Assembly: GCF_963924675.1 (NCBI RefSeq)
Contig: NC_089235.1
Coordinates: forward strand, 57,003,520-57,067,519
Length of the DNA: 64,000 bases
Direction of reading: 5' to 3'
From: Phocoena phocoena
Lineage: Eukaryota > Chordata > Mammalia > Artiodactyla > Phocoenidae
The stretch's first letter is position 1, and each line of letters starts with the position of its first letter. Below the pieces are notes generated by a model that was not told where the DNA came from, ran no database searches, and saw only the letters and a list, made by a program, of their open reading frames with translations. The position numbers and the translations under genes were made by a program. Shown here piece by piece: positions 25,357-36,735 of the stretch.

Positions 25357-25735
25357 AACAACATCCATCTGTCCTCTGGCCTTCTGTAAACACATCACAT
25401 AGAAACGGATGGATGAGATGTTTAGGGTGGATTCGCCTAAAATATGGCTCCTATGTACCATATCCAAAGCTAATATGGGTAGAGGAGGTTTCTCAACAAG
25501 ATAGGCACTAGGATTAGAACTTGAACTGTTTAGTACCTATAACACTTAGAATTTAGTACTACTAATGCTAGTAATATTTAGTACTAATACTGTTACTAAA
25601 TAACTAGCATTCCAACTCAGAACAGTGAGGAGCTGTACAGAACCAATCAACTTAGTTGTCCTGTCTGTATAGCTGCACATCTATTTATTTTCTTAGTCCT
25701 TCCTCATTGCAAACGTATTTCAAGACACCACTAGT
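25357..25735 (+). repeat. Local direct duplication, copy 1
   Basis: This ~375-bp block recurs at 29092-29475 in the same orientation, ~3.7 kb away. I estimate close to 90% identity over the well-aligned first half, with small indels. Both copies have CATC.ATCTGTCCTCTG, 'atatgggtagaggagg', 'ctcaacaagataggcact' and 'cagaacagtgaggagctgta'. TTTAGTAC occurs three times at ~24-bp spacing (25529, 25552, 25577), and an imperfect hairpin (arms 25564-25583 and 25593-25611) is kept in both copies. I do not recognise the family; it may be an unnamed dispersed repeat or a local duplication. Confidence 0.85.
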
Positions 25736-26704
25736 TGCTGACCATACTAGCATGTGCACTAAAAACTATTGAAGGAAGAAAGAATTGGTTGTGAGCAAAG
25801 AGTGCAAAGGCACCCCAAGCTTGCATCTGTTTCCCATGATGGGATAGAGAAAAGGAATGATCATGAAAACTCAATCGGGTAGGAAAGATATATTCAAGCT
25901 GCATGCAACAGATGTACAGGAGCAAAATACCATTGACCCCAATAACAGTTATGTGCGATTTTAGTGCCTTAATGACAAATTTAACCCATATTTATACTAA
26001 CTCAAAACAATAACATTAATGACCACTTCTGACACATTTCATAGCCAACCTCCGACTTTATTCTCTGTTCGCTCTAGTTATTCCAGCCTCAAAATATTTT
26101 TCCATTTCTTTTTGATGCTGGCTGCCAAATCTTCATCATTATTATGGGTTTCCAAAGCATTTGTGAGAGAATTATGTTTCTCAAAGCCTGTGAGAAAGGG
26201 GGAGTAGAATCATTTTGCAGGTGAATGAAATTAAGACATTGGAGCATTAAATAACAATGAGGCTTCACAGCTGTGACTTCTGATAAATTGTGTTAATTCT
26301 AAGTAACTTTTTAAGTTCCATATTGATATTGCTGCCTTGATAATTTTCTCTGCAGTATGTGTCTCCAGAGCATTGTGATGCACTTTTATTTCCTTTCTTC
26401 AGCCACTTGTGAAACACTTGGCTAACTCTACACTGCTTGTGGATCGCTTTCAGCACTCACACAGGGACATACCATTAACTCCTTTTTTAACTGGCTGTAT
26501 TAAAGCCAACACCTGCACCTTGTTTAGCAAGTCACCTGCAGTGTAGAGCAAATTAAAACGATTAAAAAGATGTGTGAGTTTCACTCCACATTGTCTTTGC
26601 ATTTTCATCTTCCTCATCTCTTCCTCAATTTTTTTTCTTAGCATCATTGATACATGAGAGTAATATATGCAGGGAAGTTTACTGTTTTAATGATTTGTGC
26701 CTCT
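25736..26704. other. Unassigned DNA between the duplicated blocks
   Basis: No gene, no gag/pol-like frame and no LTR-retrotransposon landmarks such as a primer-binding site were recognised. Confidence 0.4.
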
Positions 26705-26850
26705 ATTCAATTCAACAATATGTATTCAGTATCTGCTATGTGTCAAGCTCTCTGTTGCAAATCTTGGGAGGTAAGCAACAGGATTTTTTACAGATGCATA
26801 AACTGAAGTTGATAGACACAGAATTCTTTGATTGGGGCCACGCAGGCACA
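26705..26850 (-). repeat. L2/MIR relic
   Basis: 'tattcagtatctgctatgtg' and 'tcaagctctctgttgcaaat' resemble reversed L2 (TTGAGCACCTACTATGTGCC AGGC...). 'cagatgcataaactgaagtt' then resembles the reversed MIR GATGAGGAAACTGAGG block. Short and mixed. Confidence 0.4.
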
Positions 26851-27069
26851 ACGTGGTGAAGTTCAGTTCTGTTTGAATTCCAATCTCATGCTCTTTCTCT
26901 TAGAAGTAAATTTAGTGATTGGAATAGCACGCCGTTTCCATTTGCAGAAGTGCTTGAAGAGGTTGCTCGTCACAAATCCATTAATATTTCTGTTGCATGG
27001 AATTATTTTTATTTTGGGTCCTGGAGAAGGAAATTGAAATATGACTAAAGAGATTTGCGTCTGTGCCTA

Positions 27070-27230
27070 TTACCTCTCTACTATCAAGTAACCTGAGCAA
27101 GTCACTTTGATTGACTTATAGTTCAGTTATCTTATCTGTAAATAAGAAATCAATTACAGTTAGATCATAATTTTGACGACTGAGTAAATAACATATATAA
27201 AAAGCATACCATGAAAGGTAAAATAATCTA
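27070..27230 (+). repeat. MIR SINE relic
   Basis: 'acctgagcaagtcactttga', 'gttcagttatcttatctgta' and 'actgagtaaataacatatat' fit MIR blocks (CTTGGGCAAGTCACTTAA, CTCAGTTTCCTCATCTGTAAA, GATTAAATGAG). Confidence 0.5.
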
Positions 27231-27529
27231 TAGTTTTAAGGTACTTAAGTGATATTCAGCCAACTCTCCTGTTTTTCAAATCAGAATTTCAAAATAAAGA
27301 ATCAACAAAAATAAACACACAAATAATGTTGTTGTATTCTTCTTACCAGCCCATTACTCTTGATTAGAAGTGCTACTTTTCTTGCCTCCACCCAGTTAAG
27401 AGAGCAGAGTTGTGAAAAAAATGTGAATAATGTTAAACTCTCAATATACAAATTTTTTATAAATTGCCACAATTCATGAGACTGTGTTCTATTCATTGCT
27501 TGTATTTCTATTACTGGCATTCTCTTTCT

Positions 27530-27930
27530 AAACTTACCAATGCAACAATGGTCCCCACCTAGTTCCACTGAAACTGCAATCACTAACTTTGCTAATGCTT
27601 GCTATTTGTTTATCTCTATTTTCATTTTAGATTGGTGTCATTGTTGCCACTTTTTCCCTTTGGAAACTATCCCCTCATTGGTTCTCCTGTTGGTCTTTCC
27701 TAGTTTTATTTTTCTGGTCATTCTTTCTCGGTTTTCATTTCTGCATATCCTTATTGTTACCCCTTAATTATAGAGGTTCCCAGGTGCTCACCCTGAGTTC
27801 TCTTAAGTCTTTCTCAGCATGCTCTTTTCAGTGATTATATTTGTTCTCATTGGTATAGAGTATACACCCAACTCCTTAGAATCTCGACTTTGAAATCTGC
27901 TTTTCCCTCCCGTACAGCCATCAAGAAGAG
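27530..27930 (+). repeat. L2 LINE reverse-transcriptase fossil
   Basis: 'ccactgaaactgcaatcact' and, downstream, 'gaggttcccaggtgctcacc' align with L2 ORF2 sense sequence around the conserved GVPQGSVL reverse-transcriptase box (GGAGTTCCCCAGGGCTCAG). 'actccttagaatctcgactt' fits downstream. L2 is a CR1-clade LINE long dead in placental mammals. The reading frame is destroyed. Confidence 0.5.
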
Positions 27931-29091
27931 CTGTGACCCTGTGTACCCCTCTTCTGCCATATCTAATTACACCAAAACTGTATACTTATCTAAGTTGGAA
28001 TAAACTTCTCTCTCACTACTTCTCTCTTTCTCTCTCTCTCAACAGAATTGTGACTGAAAGATGAGAGGCAACCATTTAATTTTGTTTTTAACCAGAACAG
28101 TAACAGGCAAATTTTGATAATGAAGGTTACCAAATCCTGACAGGAACATGGAGAGGTAGAAGGAGCTGGTGAACAGAGCGAGAAGTAGTTTAACAGATGC
28201 CAAGAAAGAAATGAGTTATAGAAACACAGTGTTTCTTGGCTTTCTGATATTTCTTCAAGTCCTGATTTTTGTGATAAATACATTTTTTCTTATAATACAT
28301 TCACTTCATTTTCTTAAACAACAGAATGTGTTTCTATTATTTACAACTTGTCCCTCTTAACTAATATTCTAATGTGTTCAACTAAAATCGACATGCTTTT
28401 GGATCAGAAATGTGCACCTACAAACTGTACTGAGGTTATTTCAAAGGGAAATACAAAAATCTCAAACTTAATATGTCCATTAATTTTCTGTCACCTTTAA
28501 TTTATCCTTATTTCCTCTCTGTAACAACCACACCCCCAAAAGTAAAATTTCTGCCAAGTATTCTGTATTTTGCACTTCAAAAAATTAGAAAATGTGGATC
28601 GAGTGTTAGGTACAAAGAACCGTTCATTGAGTAAAACACTCAATAAAAATTAGCTATTATCATCTGTATAATTGTGGTAGCCTACATTGCTATTATACAC
28701 AAGGTTGTTAAACTTAAAGCCTAGGGATGCTGTCATAAGGTGAAATGCTTACTAGTTTTTCATTGTTTTTACTGAATGGGAGAAATTTTATCTGAGTAAA
28801 CTAACATAGAAAATTTTCTTCCATCCCATAGGAGAACGAAAAATACAATTTTCATATTAAGATAGTGGTTAGATCGTGTTCAGATAAGGTCAGAGAGAGA
28901 TGGCAAAGCTGAAGAGCTGTGTCAGAAGAAAGAGAATCCATTACTGGGATTAATAGCAGTTTGATGCATGAATCTTGCAAATGATGTTCGTGGAGACATA
29001 CTGTCTCAAATATAAAGAACATACTTAAAGTGAACTTCCAGCAAGGTCAAGCAAGAGCAGTAGAGTTTAGTATTTTCTGCAGTTTGTAGAA
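27931..29091. other. Unassigned DNA
   Basis: Holds a CT-rich run at 28004-28041. A MIR-tail resemblance near 28590-28670 (GTGTTAGGTACAAAGAA, ACTCAATAAAAATTAGC) is too weak to list alone. Confidence 0.35.
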
Positions 29092-29475
29092 GAAAAACAT
29101 CATCTATCTGTCCTCTGCCCTTCTGTAACCACATCACATAAAAATGGATGGATGAGATGTTAGGATGGATTTGCCTGAAATACGGCTTCTATGTACAGTA
29201 TCCAAAGCTTATATGGGTAGAGGAGGCTTCTCAACAAGATAGGCACTAATATTAGTACAAATACTTGAACTATTTAGTACCAATAATACTTGGAATTTAG
29301 TATGATGAATGCTAGTAATATATAGTACTAAATATTACTAAATAACCAGCATTCTAACTCAGAACAGTGAGGAGCTGTACAGAGCCAGTCTACTTAGTTA
29401 TATCTCTGCCTATTTAGCTACACATGTATTTATTTTCTTAGTCCTTCCTTACTGCAAAAGTATTTTAAGGCACCT
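29092..29475 (+). repeat. Local direct duplication, copy 2
   Basis: Second copy of the block at 25357-25735, same orientation. It differs by many transitions, a ~7-bp insertion near 29255 and small indels. The hairpin is retained (arms 29308-29327 and 29335-29353). No poly(A), shared TSD or TG...CA ends mark it as a retrotransposon or LTR. The similarity may continue weakly for ~30 bp beyond the right end. Confidence 0.85.
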
Positions 29476-30130
29476 CTGACTAAACTAGAATAGAAACAAT
29501 TTAAAGGTTTTACAGATTTACTGTAATGAGAAACTCATTGTGCATCATGCAGTATATATTGTGTGTATTTTATCTGTAACTATCCCTTTACTGACTACTT
29601 GTATGTTAGTCTATTCTTTCTTTATATATAAAATGCACTTCTCGGTGCTTTTTGGTTGATCTATATTATGATGCCCTCCAAGTATTAACACTGATTGTAA
29701 AACTTATGACCAAAACTGAACTGTGTGGAACATGAGGGAATAGCCATGCTATAGAAGAATTCTCTCTCCTTAGGATTATATTTACGTTACATGTGTTTAG
29801 TCATACTACTCATTTTGAGTTAAGATAATTTGTTTATAGGATGAGAGCTCATAGAACTTGTGAATTTTAGATATCAGCCAAAAATATTGGAAAGCAGAAT
29901 TTGAAGCCAGTTTAAAAAACAGTTACTTTAGAAAATTGGTTTAAACATTTTGAAGTGTTTTCAGCTAAAATCTTCTAAAACTTTGCTTTCCAATTAATAT
30001 TTATCAAATACCTTTATTACATCGACTTCTAAGAGCTTTTCTGCTATTGTAATTTTAATTAACAGTAATTCTCTAGAAAGCTCTCTATTATGAACCTGGT
30101 TAGCTGCTTAGGAATCCAGAGATGGTAGAT
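29476..30130. other. Unassigned AT-rich DNA
   Basis: No family recognised. Confidence 0.35.
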
Positions 30131-30546
30131 GAGGTCATTGAGAGGATGTGACTGCTGGTTGAACCAGGAGCTGGCCCAGGGCAATTGGAGTCTCCTCACC
30201 CCTATCCCTCGTCTTTGGAATGTACATTCCACCTACTAGTCCTATACTAGCAGCTGTTTCAAGGACAAAGTTTTGAGGGAATAATGTGTTGTTTAGACCA
30301 TGTGGATTGAATACCTGACTGGACCGTGTTAAGGCCTCTATATAAGATTTTAAGATTCTGGAGGGCGGGTACAGAGACCTACTCTCCTTGTGGTCACGCA
30401 AAACAAGCCTCTTATGTAAGTGACCTTGCTTACACCACCTACCAGTCTGGAGTGGTCTGCCGCTTTCTTAGGTCTCCCTTGCCCTCCGTGTATGGGGACC
30501 AGTTTTGGATTTCACCCCAGGGAAATCCTGAGGTTGTAAATTAACA
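30131..30546 (+). mobile_element. Candidate solo LTR of an endogenous retrovirus
   Basis: A sharply GC-richer ~410-bp block. It has GGAGCTGGCCCAGGGCAATT near the start, a TATA box in CCTCTATATAAGA (~30336), then 'ggtcacgcaaaacaagcct', 'ttacaccacctaccagtctg' and 'gtctgccgctttctt', the style of ERV1-class LTRs downstream of the TATA box. A plausible TG...CA span is 30147-30546, but the 5-bp flanks (GAGGA, AATGA) do not match well and no AATAAA is seen. No gag, pol or env remains next to it. Family not named. Confidence 0.45.
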
Positions 30547-31407
30547 AATGAGCACGGTGGAGGATAATAAGAGGTATGGATACCTAATTCTAAGTTTCTG
30601 ATTTTTTTCTATATTCTAAAAATCTTTCTGTTTATCATTTCTTTCTTTATCTAAAATATCAGTAACAATTGATGATGAGATATACATGCTACATTTATAT
30701 TGAATCTTACTTTAGGAATATATTCTGTTTGGAAAGAATAATATTCTTAACCTACATTGGTAGTAAGAAAAATCTTTGTCTATATGCATACACATGGCTA
30801 TCATTAGAACAATACAAACATTAATATTTTTAAGAAATGTATAACTATATTTTCTAAATTTTGTTGGCCTTTCCAGTCTCCTTTATTAGTTATACATAAG
30901 GCTTTAGCTATGTGATGTAATTTTAACCACACCATGCAGTTACAAGTAATGTAGATGAAATGAGAGTTCATTTTTTTCTTATGAAGTTTTTAAGCAATAA
31001 TAATGATCTGGGCGGGGGGAATAATGCTTTCTTAAAGTGTTACCTTTGTTACTTATCTTTCTGGCTAATCATGGGTGTGAAATATATTGTTTTAACTTCC
31101 AAGATACCAATCCAGATTCTTCTTCAAATGATAAAATTTAGTGAGAACCCTGACCTCCATCAGAGTCAACGTTTGCCCCCATCCTTGTTTCAGAGATAGC
31201 TCTTTGTATAGAAAGTGCGAATTGCCTAATTAAACATTGTAATGACAGAATTTGCTGGAGCAAAATTGCACAGGATTTAGAACTTTAGAAGTACAGCTTA
31301 GTTTTATGATTTTTCTTACAGATTCCAAGAATCCAACATCTACCTTACCTGTTTGCTTTGGATCTCTAATAAGACATAATCAACTAATAAATTCATTGAT
31401 TTTAAAT
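30547..31407. other. Unassigned AT-rich DNA
   Basis: Nothing recognised. Confidence 0.35.
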
Positions 31408-31480
31408 TATTTTATTCAATCCATATTTATTAAATACCTACACTGCACCAAGCGTTATATTAAGTATTGGGACAACTGAG
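31408..31480 (-). repeat. L2 LINE fragment
   Basis: 'tccatatttattaaatacct', 'acactgcaccaagcgttata' and 'ttaagtattgggacaactga' match reversed L2 3' end (TTTATTGAGCACCTACTATGTGCCAGGCAC...CTAGGTGCTGGG). Confidence 0.5.
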
Positions 31481-33324
31481 ATGAGATGACTCTTATTGAA
31501 AGCCAGAATTTTAATGAACATTATAATTTCTTAGTCACATTAGTCATATATCAAAAGACCTAGACCCTTATCACGCAGGAGAGTAGAGAGAAAACCAGCC
31601 ATCATTAGGTAGATAAGCATATAGTGCATATAATATGACCTAAAATTTTGACCTAATGATATTTCACTGGCTTTAAAAAAATTTAACGGATAAAATCACC
31701 TGAATATTCCATGCAACACCTAATGCCCTTTTATAATGTGCCAAAGAGTTTAGTGAAAGATCTGGAATGCACTTGAGATTTTCTTAAACAAATTTGTAAC
31801 AATCAGGCAGCCATCCCACAAAAAGAAATTTGTATTAATATATAAAAATGATATTCATCCTTGTTATGGTTTTCTAGATGGGGTTTGCATATAATTCTTA
31901 TTAAAACTTGGCAGCTATTCACTTCAAAGCCAATATTCTAAAAGGTTCTACTATACAATAATGAGTATGGCATATTACAGCATCATAATGATGGAGATAG
32001 AAAATGTCTTATTTATTATGGTAATAAATCAAGTAATAAAATATCACCTATGTTAGAGCTAGAGGATTAAAATAGATTTTAAATCGATTTAAAACAGTAA
32101 AACCCACACATTTAAAGTTTATGTTAAACTGGGATAGAGATTAAACCTGACTGAAATAAAATAAAACAGTCTGTCAGGAGCTCAGCTTAGCTGAGAGAGA
32201 GCTGACCTGCCAGGTTGGAAGCAGCCAATTAAAGCAAGCCAAATGAAGTAATAGTTGAGCCTTTAATCAATGACTGTGACACTGTAAGCAAGAGGCTAAA
32301 CTCCCCTATTCCATTTCTTCTCATGGAATGGCATTCACAGCAATCCATGGGGGAACATGGAACAGGGGAAGAGTTTAGGTTAAGGGTCAGGTGAATCAAC
32401 AGAGTGGAAAAGTACTGACTATATTGAGAGCACAGAAGAAGTGTCTTCAAGGTTTCCCTTTCCTCCCAGTAATAAAGTCTCCATGGAGACTCCAGAGGAA
32501 GGGTTGGCAGAAGGATCCAGATGAAAAGAAGTCTCTTAATGAAGGTGGTTGCACTAGGATTTTAACTATTCCTAAGAGCATGACTGGCCTGGGGGGCCTG
32601 AGTCTAAGATGGCCTTTAGAGACCCAAATGCACTGGCTGCACTTCAAGTCCAGTGTGGGAGTGGTGGCAGCTACCCCCGTGAGGTGAGATAAAGGCTGTA
32701 AAATTGCTTATATTTGGGTTTTAAAGATCAGAGAGAGATTTTTTTGACGAGGAGCTCAGCTCCTCAATTCTGTTTTAATCACTGAAGTCCTGGAAATACA
32801 TATATATTGTTTAAACTATTTATCCATATGTATATTCACCTAATTACCCTGTCATCTTTCTTGCCTCTAGAATGCCTTTGTTGTCCGAATGGGATGTATC
32901 TGCATGTTTTCCCACTGAGACCGCGTTCTCTTTTTTGTGGCCTTGCATACTCCTGAGAAAAGGTCAGTTCTATGAGTTAAAATCACCTTCTCACAGCAGG
33001 GCTTTCCTTCTCATTTTATCCTACTGATTGTTTACAATTTATTTCTTCCTGTTCTAACTGAACAAGCAAGTCATTGAATTTAGTGTAAAATACTTAGTGA
33101 GGTGCCATGAGCCTCGGATTGGCATATTAAGGTTATGATGTGGTCATCGACACAATTACAAGTTAGACAAAATTTAGTTGAAGCCTCTGTATTCCTCATG
33201 CATTTCTTTAGTTCCTCTCATGGAAACAATTGAATACTTTCCTATTTGAAAAAGTCTGTCTTCTCATATAGACCTTAATATCTTATGACTCATCAGTGGC
33301 ATTCCATTGTATTTAAATAGAATC
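31481..33324. other. Unassigned DNA with a less AT-rich core
   Basis: The block 32176-32766 is less AT-rich than its surroundings and is bounded by two copies of AGGAGCTCAGCT (32176-32187, 32750-32761), each inside or next to a short palindrome. Frames of 73, 98 and 66 codons cross it without any recognisable domain. It may be a decayed LTR or unique sequence; I cannot say. Confidence 0.35.
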
Positions 33325-33550
33325 CAATGAATAAATTATGGAGAGTTAATGTACAATGTGATAGCTATAGTTAATAAGGTTGTATTGTATATGTGAAATT
33401 TTCTGAGAGTATGTCTCCAGTATTCTCCCCATACAAAAGGTAACTATGTGAGGTTATGGATAAGAAACTGAAGAGACAAAAAATCACATCACATACTTTC
33501 AATATATACAATTTTAATTTGTCAATCATACCTCAAAACTGCTGGTAAAA
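33325..33550 (+). mobile_element. L1 LINE 3' end
   Basis: Sense L1 3' UTR: 'taatgtacaatgtgatagct', 'atagttaataaggttgtatt', 'ggtaactatgtgaggttatg' and 'atatacaattttaatttgtc' are hallmarks of the 3' UTR of middle-aged mammalian L1s (L1MA/L1MB type). Confidence 0.7.
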
Positions 33551-33649
33551 AATGTAATTGGTTTAAAAGGAGAGAGAAGAAACTTAAAAAAAAATAGAAT
33601 CGAGAATCATTAATATGCCTTACAACATAAAATATAAGTAGAATCTTGT

Positions 33650-36060
33650 CAACCATCAAGTTGACCACTAATATGGTCTTCTATATCTATAATTTGTTAT
33701 TTTAAGAATGTTATATATATGGAACTATATACAGTATGTAAAGTTCTGAGATTTTCTTTTCTCAGTCAGCATAATTCTATGGAGATTAACTCATATTGTT
33801 GTATACATCAATAGTTTGTTCCTTTTTATTGCTGGATATTGTTGCATTGCATGGATGTACTACAGTTTATTCACCCCTGAATGATATCTGGATTGTTTTA
33901 GTTTTGGGCTAGTATGAATAAAGCTGCTATAGACATTCACAAGCAGGTTTTTGTGCATATGTATTGAATAACTCTATTTCCCTGGGACAAATGCATAGGA
34001 CTGCAATTGCTGGATGGCATGGTAGATGCATGTTTAGTTTTCTGTCTATTTGGTTTGGTTATTTATTTATTTTTTGCTTTGTTTTGTCTTTAAGAAGCTT
34101 CCAAACTCTTTCTCCATAGTACCTATACCATTTTACCTTCCCACCAACAATGTATGAATGATCCAATTTCTCCATGCCATCTCCAGCATGCAATGTTGTC
34201 ACTATTTTTTATTTTAGTAATTCTGATAGGTATAGAGTAATATCTCATATGTGTCTTTATGTACATTTCCCTCATGGCTACTGAAGTTGAATGTCTTTTC
34301 ATGTGCTTACTTTCCATCATCTGTACATCTTCTTTGTTGAACTATTTCTTCATGTCTGTTGCTCATGTTTAAACTGGTTTGTTTACTCTTACAGTTTAAG
34401 GAGTTCTTTCTGTATCCTAAATTCTAGTCCTATGTTGGGTATGTGAGTGACTGTCAACATTATTGTGTTTTTAATTTTAGGTTTCACGTGCTCATTGCTG
34501 GTATATATAAATACAGTTTTTTGTATAATTATTTGGTATCCTGTGATCTTGCTGAATTCATTTATGCATGGTGGAGAATCTTTTCTTTCTTCCTTTCCTC
34601 CCTCCCTCCCTTCCTTCCTTCTTTCCTTCCTTTTCTGTCCTCTTTAGATTCCTATGCCATTTGCAAATAGGAATGTAGTTCCATTGCTTCCTTCTGATCG
34701 GTGTGCCTTTTATTTTATTTTCTTGTCTCATTGAACTAGCTAGAAATTCTAGCATTGTATTCAATTGAATGGTGCCAGTAGATATATTTATTGTGTTGAT
34801 ATAAAAGTATAAGCATTTATTTTTTCACCATTAAATAAACTATCAGCTGTAGTATTCTGTGGATGTTCTTTATGAAATTCGGAAAGTTTCCTCTATTGCT
34901 GGTTTGCTGAGACTTTTTTAAAATCATAAATGAATGTTAAATTTTGTCAAATGCTTTTTCAGTATCAGTTAATATGATCATGTGACTTTTTTCTTCCTAA
35001 GCACATTAATATGATGGTTATGTTGATTCATTTTTGAATATTGATCTAATCTTGCATTATTCTTGGGAAATAAAGCTCACTTGGATACAGTGTATGACTT
35101 TTTATATATTGCTGAATTCTGCTTGCTAATATTTTGTTAAGGATGTCTGTGTTTATATTCATGAAGGATATTGGTCTGTAGTTTTATTCTTTTTTTTTGC
35201 ATTGGTATTTTTTAGGTATCAGGGTAATACTAGATTGATAAAATGATTGGAGAGGGTTCTCTATTCTTCTATTTTCTGGAAGAGATCATACAGAATTTAT
35301 GTTAATTCTTCTTTAAGTGTTTGGAAGAATTTTCCAGTGAACCATCTGGACCTGGAGGTTTATTTTCTAGGCTCTAGGGCTATTCATATTATATATTTAA
35401 TCTTGGGTGAATTGCGGTACTTTGTGTTTTTCAATGGTTAGCCTATTTTATTTAAGCTACCAAATTTACGTGTGTAGACTTTTTTTTGCTTTATTCCCTT
35501 ATTATCCTTTTGATGTCTGTAGGGTCTAGTGATTACTCCCTTTAAAAATTTCTACTGTTGGTAATTTGTGTCTTCTCTCTTTTTTTAAATCAATCTTTCT
35601 AAAAGTTTGTCAATATTATTGATCTTCTCAATAGACCATCTCTTTGTTTCACTGACTTTCCATTTATGTTTCTGTTTTCAATTTTATTGATTTCTTCCCT
35701 TTATCTTTATCATCATGATTTCATTTCTTCTTGATTTGGGTTTAGTTTGCTCTTCTAGTTTAGGCAATTGTCCAAAAGTTGTCCTTCTTACTAAGTTGTC
35801 CCTTTTCTGGTCCTTTTACAAGCTTTTTGGGGGGCTTTGTTTTTCTTTTGCTGTTAGAGTTTCCTGGTTTTCAACTTTATCCGTTCCTAGTCTGGATCCT
35901 AGTTATTTGTTCCTGAGTTCCTTGACTGAATTATCTTCTATCCACCTTTCAGTGTCTTCTTATATTTGTGTTATATGCATATAATGTCTAGGTTTTATAT
36001 TTGTACTTAGCAGGAGGAATAAGGAAAAGTATATCTATGCTAACATATCTTCCCAAAAGC
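33650..36060 (-). mobile_element. Old L1 LINE, rearranged, minus strand
   Basis: Two blocks of reversed L1. Block 1 (about 33650-34430) is 3' UTR plus the ORF2p C-terminus; the minus frame 34123-34320 reads KHMKRHSTSVAMREMYIKT and ends in IHCWWEGKMV. Block 2 (about 34440-36060) is ORF2 from further upstream: the reverse-transcriptase region ('gatattggtctgtagtttta', 'tttgtgtcttctctct' on the + strand). The ~1 kb expected between them is missing, so an internal deletion occurred. A TTCC microsatellite has grown inside at 34581-34641. Stops and frameshifts throughout. Confidence 0.8.
34581..34641. repeat. (TTCC)n-rich microsatellite
   Basis: Imperfect TTCC/CTCC run inside the L1. The surrounding 66- and 75-codon frames owe their serine/proline/leucine runs to it. 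Confidence 0.85.
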
Positions 36061-36569
36061 AGAAGTTTCTTTTTTTTTTTTTTAAGTTATGGAAGATCAT
36101 GATCTTTGATACATTTTTTTCTAGAGAAAACATAACTGATTTAATTAATTTACTATGAAGATAAAGATGTAAATGGGATTTTATTATCATTTATAAAACA
36201 CAAAGTCAGAGTGAATTTAGCTTTCACCAGTAGCTGTTCTTTATATATTTAAAGAAAAATTTAAGCAGGATTGACTAGGGAAAAAAGAAAGCAAGCTATT
36301 ACCCAGGGAAGCAAAACTACAATTAAGCCTACTAAGCATTTCAAGAGAAATAAAATGGAAAATTTCACTGAAATTGACAGTGTAGTAGTTGGACTGATGC
36401 ACTTATTTTTCTGGACAATATGGGTGCTTATAAAACTATTTATCGTTACAACTTTGTTTTCTTATAGACTTTAAATTTTTTCCTACTGCTGAAGAAATAC
36501 TTAACTATTCACTTAAGTTTTCATCCCATCTTGGTTGTTATGTTTCAGTTTTGAAAGGAATAAGAATAT
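36061..36569. other. Unassigned DNA with poly(T)
   Basis: A T run at ~36069-36084 follows the L1. A 67-codon frame (36271-36474, +) ends in a hydrophobic stretch but has no family resemblance I trust. Confidence 0.35.
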
Positions 36570-36735
36570 GTTAGTATCTGCTGGTAGTTTCTTACCTTTT
36601 GGGAGGTCTGAGGTCTTCTGCCAGTGTTCAGTAGGTGTTCTGTAGGAGCTGTTCCACATGTAGATGTATTTCTGGTGTATTTGCGGGGAGGAAGGTGATC
36701 TCTACCTCTTACTCTTCCGCCATCTTGAAGCTAAC
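36570..36735 (-). mobile_element. L1-like 5' UTR fragment
   Basis: 'tgggaggtctgaggtcttct', 'ggggaggaaggtgatctcta' and 'ctcttccgccatcttgaagc' resemble the reversed 5' UTR start of laurasiatherian L1s (sense strand CAAGATGGCGGAAGAG). If so, it is a 5' piece detached from its body. From memory of the family; not verified. Confidence 0.45.

Noticed and set aside
25338..25758. 9-bp inverted repeat TGCACATGC / GCATGTGCA flanking duplication copy 1, as transposon ends
   Set aside because: Copy 2 lacks it and no target duplication adjoins it, so chance is more likely.
25357..29475. The duplicated ~375-bp blocks as the two LTRs of a provirus
   Set aside because: No TG...CA ends, primer-binding site, polypurine tract or gag/pol remnant, and MIR/L2 relics lie in the interval.
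36271..36474. 67-codon + frame ending in a hydrophobic helix-like stretch
   Set aside because: Considered as a small membrane protein pseudogene; residue-level similarity to known small membrane proteins was too weak, and no poly(A) or TSD supports a processed gene.
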